From a virus, in the IMG/VR virus record IMGVR_UViG_3300037319_000040, positions 1 through 23,646 of that record: 23,646 nucleotides of DNA; one strand, given 5' to 3'. Positions 20,022-23,646 of this stretch are shown piece by piece (position 1 is the stretch's first letter; each line of letters begins with the position of its first letter). The position numbers and the translations under genes were made by a program. The notes under the pieces are model-generated. The model saw nothing but the letters and a program-made list of their open reading frames with translations, was not told the origin of the DNA and did not search any database.

Positions 20022-20029
20022 GGTATGAT
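20021..20029 (+). promoter_or_regulatory. Extended -10 promoter for packaging operon
   Basis: TGGTATGAT fits the extended -10 pattern TGn-TATAAT with one mismatch. It overlaps the end of the terminator's T run and stands 33 bases before the methyltransferase ATG. There is no fair -35, which extended -10 promoters can tolerate. The gene start at 20062 has GGAG upstream. Confidence 0.45.
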
Positions 20030-20061
20030 GGTTTCACTTTGGATTTACCAATGGAGAACCC

Positions 20062-21327
20062 ATGACGACAATGGATAAAGTCGGGAACAATTTAGAATAT
20101 ATTGCTCTTGAAACGCTAATTCCTTATGCTAGGAACAGCAGAACGCACTCAGACGCGCAAGTCGCGCAAATAGCCGCAAGCATACGCGAGTTCGGATTCA
20201 CAAACCCTATATTGATAGACGCAGAGGGCGGCATCATTGCTGGCCACGGCCGTACTATGGCGGCACGTAAGCTGGGGCTGGACGAAGTGCCATGCATACG
20301 GCTAAGAAACCTCACGGACGCTCAAAAGAAAGCCTACATCATTGCCGACAACAAGCTGGCGTTAAACGCTGGGTGGGACGATGAGATGCTTAAAGTCGAA
20401 TTGACAGAGTTAAAAGACCTGGACTTTGATTTATCCTTAATCGGCTTTGATGCTGATGAGTTGGCAAACCTATTGGAGCCTGAACAGGTAGATGGGTTAA
20501 CCGACGAGGATGACGTCCCAGAAGCCCCAGAAACACCCGTAACCGTTGAAGGCGATGTTTGGATACTTGGCAACCACAGGCTGATGTGCGGTGATAGCAC
20601 CAGCATTGATGCGGTTGAAAAGTTGATGGATGGTCAAAAGGCTGATTTAATCTTTACTGACCCGCCTTACGGCATGAGTTATGGGGGAGGCAGGGCGGCA
20701 GGTAGCACAAAGAAAGGCGCTCTCGTCAAGGCGCATGGCATGATTATTGGAGACGAACTCCGCGGCCAAAATTTAATCCAAATGATTGCTGAAGCGCTAT
20801 CATCTGCTAAGGCTTGCGCTAAAGATGGCTCTGCTTTTTATGTATGCTTTCCATGGCGCACCTATTCAGAGTTTGAATCCGCCATGGAGGGCGTAGGATT
20901 GGATGCTAGTGCCTGCATCGTATGGGATAAAAAGTCCATTGGTCTTGGAAATTCAAATTATCGGCCGCAGCATGAGTTCATTTTTTACGTTAAGGGTGGC
21001 TCTTGGTACGGAGACAAGTCGCAGTCCGATGTTTGGTATTTAAGCAGGGGAGCGACCGGAAAGTATGTACATCCAACACAAAAGCCGGTGGAGTTGATTG
21101 AGAAGGCGTTGCTAAACAGCAGCAAATCTGGCGATGTTGTTCACGACTGCTTCGGCGGCTCTGGCTCAACATTGATAGCAGCAGAAAAGAATGCACGCTA
21201 TGCTCGCTTGATGGAACTCGACCCTAAATACTGTGATGTCATAGTCAAACGCTGGCAAGAGTTTACGGGCAAGCAAGCCGTTCACGAAGTGACTGGAGAG
21301 TTGTTTACGGGGGTTGCGCATGGCTAA
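20062..21327 (+). CDS. ParB-domain / DNA methyltransferase fusion (beta-class N4/N6)
   Basis: A 421-residue two-domain protein. Residues ~14-95 are a ParB-like nuclease domain (LIPYARNSRTHSDAQVAQIA, then GIIAGHGRTMAARKLG). From ~165 a DNA methyltransferase of the N6_N4_Mtase family (PF01555) follows: DPPYG at 200-204 (motif IV), HPTQKP at about 337, FGGSGST from 364 (motif I). DPPY before the SAM-binding motif marks the beta class. It modifies adenine N6 or cytosine N4; the site is unknown. No matching restriction gene is present. Its place next to terminase suggests protection of DNA or marking before packaging. Eight-base overlap with the next gene. Confidence 0.88.
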   Translation: MTTMDKVGNNLEYIALETLIPYARNSRTHSDAQVAQIAASIREFGFTNPILIDAEGGIIAGHGRTMAARKLGLDEVPCIRLRNLTDAQKKAYIIADNKLALNAGWDDEMLKVELTELKDLDFDLSLIGFDADELANLLEPEQVDGLTDEDDVPEAPETPVTVEGDVWILGNHRLMCGDSTSIDAVEKLMDGQKADLIFTDPPYGMSYGGGRAAGSTKKGALVKAHGMIIGDELRGQNLIQMIAEALSSAKACAKDGSAFYVCFPWRTYSEFESAMEGVGLDASACIVWDKKSIGLGNSNYRPQHEFIFYVKGGSWYGDKSQSDVWYLSRGATGKYVHPTQKPVELIEKALLNSSKSGDVVHDCFGGSGSTLIAAEKNARYARLMELDPKYCDVIVKRWQEFTGKQAVHEVTGELFTGVAHG

Positions 21328-21709
21328 GATAGGAAACCAAGGCGATGGTGGAGGACGCCCAATAGTAGTGTTCGATACCACACAGGTGGCGCAGGTAGAA
21401 GCGCTTGCCGCTGTATTGTCTAAAGGGCAAATGGCTGATTACTTTAGTATTGGCGAGAACACTCTGCGCGAGGTAGAAAGTCGTCAACCTGAAGTTTTGG
21501 AGGCATATAAAAGAGGAAAGGCCAAAGCTATTGGTAATGTGGCCAAGAACCTTATTGGTCAAGCGCAGGCAGGCAACATCGCAGCGGCCATCTTTTACTT
21601 AAAGACTCAAGCGGGTTGGAAAGAGGATAAGTCGGTTGCAACGATTAACCACAACGTCCGTTCGTTTGAGATATTAGAAGACGATGCGAATAGCAGCGAG
21701 AGCTACTAA
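21320..21709 (+). CDS. terS: Terminase small subunit
   Basis: I take ATG 21320 (129 residues), just inside the methyltransferase stop; the TTG six bases earlier is less likely. After a Gly-rich start (KIGNQGDGGGRPIVVF) comes a helix-turn-helix-like region (VLSKGQMADYFSIGENTLRE), then a helical region with YKRGKAKAIGNVAKNLIGQA and FYLKTQAGWKED. The Y-x-x-G-K-A...AIFYLKT-x-x-GW pattern is typical of terminase small subunits, which recognise the packaging site. The 26-base overlap with terL supports the pair. Confidence 0.82.
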   Translation: MAKIGNQGDGGGRPIVVFDTTQVAQVEALAAVLSKGQMADYFSIGENTLREVESRQPEVLEAYKRGKAKAIGNVAKNLIGQAQAGNIAAAIFYLKTQAGWKEDKSVATINHNVRSFEILEDDANSSESY

Positions 21710-22934
21710 GCCACAGACTGCGCTGGCCAACAGCACTAGACGGTTCCCAGCAATGGTGGCTGGCTTTGGCGCCGGTAAGACGCACGCATTAGTGCTGAGG
21801 GCTTTGCGGTTGTTGTTTGAAGATGGTGGCGGCGACATTGCTTACTACCTGCCCGATTACCCGCTAGTACGGACAATTGCCTACCCTCGTTTCCAGGCGG
21901 CTCTTGACGACCTAGGCGTCCCATATGAGCTTAATAGGTCTGAGCACCTTATGAAAGTAAACGGGCGGAGCGTCATATTTAGGACAATGCAAAACCCTGA
22001 TTCAATAGTAGGCTATGAAGTTGGCGACAGCTTGATTGATGAGCTTGATACTCTGCCCAAAGCCAAGGCGAATGATGTATGGAATAAGATTATTGCTCGT
22101 AACAGGCAAAAGAAAGCCAATGGCAAAATAAATAGCGTGGCGGTTGGTACGACACCCGAGGGCTTTAGGTTTGTTTATGAAAAGTGGAAAAAGAACCCAA
22201 CTGAGTCTTACCAACTTATAAAAGCGCCGACATACAGTAACCCGCACCTGCCGGACGGGTATATACAGTCTTTGCGCGAAACATACCCAACGCATTTGCT
22301 AAGCGCTTATATTGAGGGTGACTTTGTTAACTTGACCAGTGGCTCGGTATACATGAACTGGGACAGGGCGCTTAATGGAACGTTGTCGGAAGCCAATAAG
22401 AGCGAGACCTTGCACATAGGGATGGACTTTAACGTTAACAACATGGCGGCTGCAATCCATGTAATGAGAGATGGGAATGCTTACGCAGTCGATGAGATAA
22501 GCGGAGGCCAGGACACGCCGAACGTTATCAGAACCTTGCGCAACAGATACCCAGACAACCCAATAATTGTTTACCCAGACGCAAGCGGTGGGGCAACAAG
22601 CACTACTAACGCGGCATCTAGCGACTTGGTTTTATTGCGTAACGCGGGGTTCACTATCAACGCACCAAGGGCGAACGGTAGGGTAAAAGACAGGGTTGCG
22701 GCTGTCAATATGGCTCTTTGCAACAATGAAGGCCATCGCTTATACTACATAAACATTGATAAATGCCCCAACATTGCTCTTGGGTTGGAACAACAGGCCT
22801 ATGACAAAAACGGTGAGCCGGACAAATCAACAGGATTCGACCACATGAACGACGCGGTTGGATATTTTGTCGTTCGTAAAATGCCTATAAAGCGCAGACA
22901 CGAATTTACAGCACAACCTGCTAGGTGGACATAA
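21684..22934 (+). CDS. terL: Terminase large subunit
   Basis: A 416-residue protein with both terminase activities. The ATPase has Walker A GFGAGKT at 27-33 and a Walker B-type IDE at 118-120 (SLIDELD), with a coupling motif near VAVGTTPEG. The nuclease has the acidic residues Asp248 (GMDFNVN), Asp299 (YPDASGG) and Asp386/Asp390 (DHMNDAVGY). It translocates and cuts phage DNA at the portal. The Walker A lies very near the N-terminus, so the adenine-binding extension is short, as in several siphophages. One-base overlap (TAATG) with portal. Confidence 0.93.
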   Translation: MRIAARATKPQTALANSTRRFPAMVAGFGAGKTHALVLRALRLLFEDGGGDIAYYLPDYPLVRTIAYPRFQAALDDLGVPYELNRSEHLMKVNGRSVIFRTMQNPDSIVGYEVGDSLIDELDTLPKAKANDVWNKIIARNRQKKANGKINSVAVGTTPEGFRFVYEKWKKNPTESYQLIKAPTYSNPHLPDGYIQSLRETYPTHLLSAYIEGDFVNLTSGSVYMNWDRALNGTLSEANKSETLHIGMDFNVNNMAAAIHVMRDGNAYAVDEISGGQDTPNVIRTLRNRYPDNPIIVYPDASGGATSTTNAASSDLVLLRNAGFTINAPRANGRVKDRVAAVNMALCNNEGHRLYYINIDKCPNIALGLEQQAYDKNGEPDKSTGFDHMNDAVGYFVVRKMPIKRRHEFTAQPARWT

Positions 22935-23646
22935 TGGTTTTAATCACAAACAAGCATCCCGACTATGACGACAACTCAAATCGTTGGGAGTTTTTCCTGC
23001 GAAGCTATATGGGTGGCGATGAGTATAGGAATGGCCAGTACTTAACAAAGTACGTAAGTGAAGATAAGACCGAGTACTTGCGTCGTATTGACCTGACGCC
23101 TCTAGACAACCATTGCCGAAATATTGTGCATATTTACAGCAGCTATCTGTGGCGTGTAGCACCGAAACGTGAGTTCAACAGCTTAGACGGCAACCCAACG
23201 CTTATTAACTTTCTTAAAGATGCAGACCTTGATGGCCGCACATTTGATTCGTTTATGCGAGAGGCTCAAATTTGGGCGAGCGTTTACGGTCATTCCTGGC
23301 TGGTTCTAGACAAGCCGAAATCAAACGCTGGGACTCGCGCTGATGAGTTGGCGCAGGGCGTTAGACCTTATGTGAACCTATTTACTCCTGAAAACGTATT
23401 TGATTGGAAGTACGAACGGACAGCTTCAGGGCGACAGCAGCTTGTTTATTTCAAGGTTCGAGAGTCAGTCATACGGCACACAGCTACGAATACAACCCAA
23501 ATGATAAGGGTTTGGACTAACGAATCAATCAAGCTGTACGAAGTGAACAACGACAACGAACGCCTGGTTGAGGAAATAGAAAACCCGCTTGGCGTTATAC
23601 CGGCTGTTTACGTGCCAGCACAGCGTTCGGTGATTCGAGGTATAGG
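22934..23646 (+). CDS. Portal protein, N-terminal part (3' truncated by window)
   Basis: An open frame of 237 codons running off the right edge. It begins behind AGGTGG in a TAATG overlap with terL. The sequence includes RNGQYLTKYVSEDKTEYLRR, then TPLDNHCRNIVHIYSSYLWR and VYGHSWLVLDKP, all known from portal proteins of proteobacterial siphophages. Order terS-terL-portal is standard. The portal forms the ring at the capsid vertex that passes DNA. Head genes should follow beyond this window. Confidence 0.85.
   Translation, partial: MVLITNKHPDYDDNSNRWEFFLRSYMGGDEYRNGQYLTKYVSEDKTEYLRRIDLTPLDNHCRNIVHIYSSYLWRVAPKREFNSLDGNPTLINFLKDADLDGRTFDSFMREAQIWASVYGHSWLVLDKPKSNAGTRADELAQGVRPYVNLFTPENVFDWKYERTASGRQQLVYFKVRESVIRHTATNTTQMIRVWTNESIKLYEVNNDNERLVEEIENPLGVIPAVYVPAQRSVIRGI

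Noticed and set aside
1-23646. Search for tRNA genes, CRISPR arrays, insertion sequences, integrase and attachment sites
   Set aside because: By eye I found no cloverleaf-like segment, no spaced repeat array, no transposase motif and no integrase catalytic motif; a computational scan could still find a weak tRNA.

Overview
This window reads as one continuous piece of a tailed double-stranded DNA phage (siphovirus-type) genome. It opens inside the tail tape-measure gene and closes inside the portal gene. The fibre genes carry domain signatures I associate with phages from aquatic metagenomes. The replication, recombination and nin-type genes (DUF1376, ERF, YqaJ, NinB, NinG, SleB) resemble those of phages of Gram-negative Proteobacteria. 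I cannot name the host. No integrase, CI-type repressor, capsid gene, tRNA or CRISPR array was found, so lifestyle is undecided; the head genes should lie beyond the right end.

Layout. (1) 1-10193, rightward: tail and adsorption genes: tape measure, distal-tail-like protein, hub-like protein, NlpC/P60-like DUF6950 protein, gpJ-like central tip protein, then a run of fibre genes interleaved with very small genes, then membrane proteins. (2) 10194-11533, rightward: a gap with a good sigma70-type promoter, then the lysis cassette (3TM holin, small cysteine-containing protein, M15 peptidase). (3) 11465-15397, leftward: a tightly coupled early operon with ERF annealing protein, YqaJ exonuclease, an SSB-like protein, small DNA-binding proteins (HTH_39, ribbon-helix-helix, winged HTH, zinc ribbon) and several micro-genes shorter than 60 codons. 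(4) About 15398-15509: divergent control region with operator-like dyads. (5) 15510-19960, rightward: DUF1376 replication protein, small phage genes, a SleB wall hydrolase, NinB and NinG, closed by a strong terminator at 19994-20021. (6) 20021 onward: an extended -10 promoter, then a ParB-methyltransferase fusion, small and large terminase, and portal.

How it fits together. The plan is lambda-like: divergent early operons, one for recombination and one for replication/nin, and a separate late packaging-to-tail-to-lysis operon. The leftward operon and the lysis cassette collide tail to tail and overlap by 69 bases. Most neighbouring genes share ATGA or TAATG junctions, so translational coupling is the rule; this supports several micro-genes reported here.

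Limits: assignments come from reading motifs and from recall of families, with no database search. Base composition was judged by eye. There is no gene-free stretch longer than 300 bases; the longest is 10194-10462, described below.
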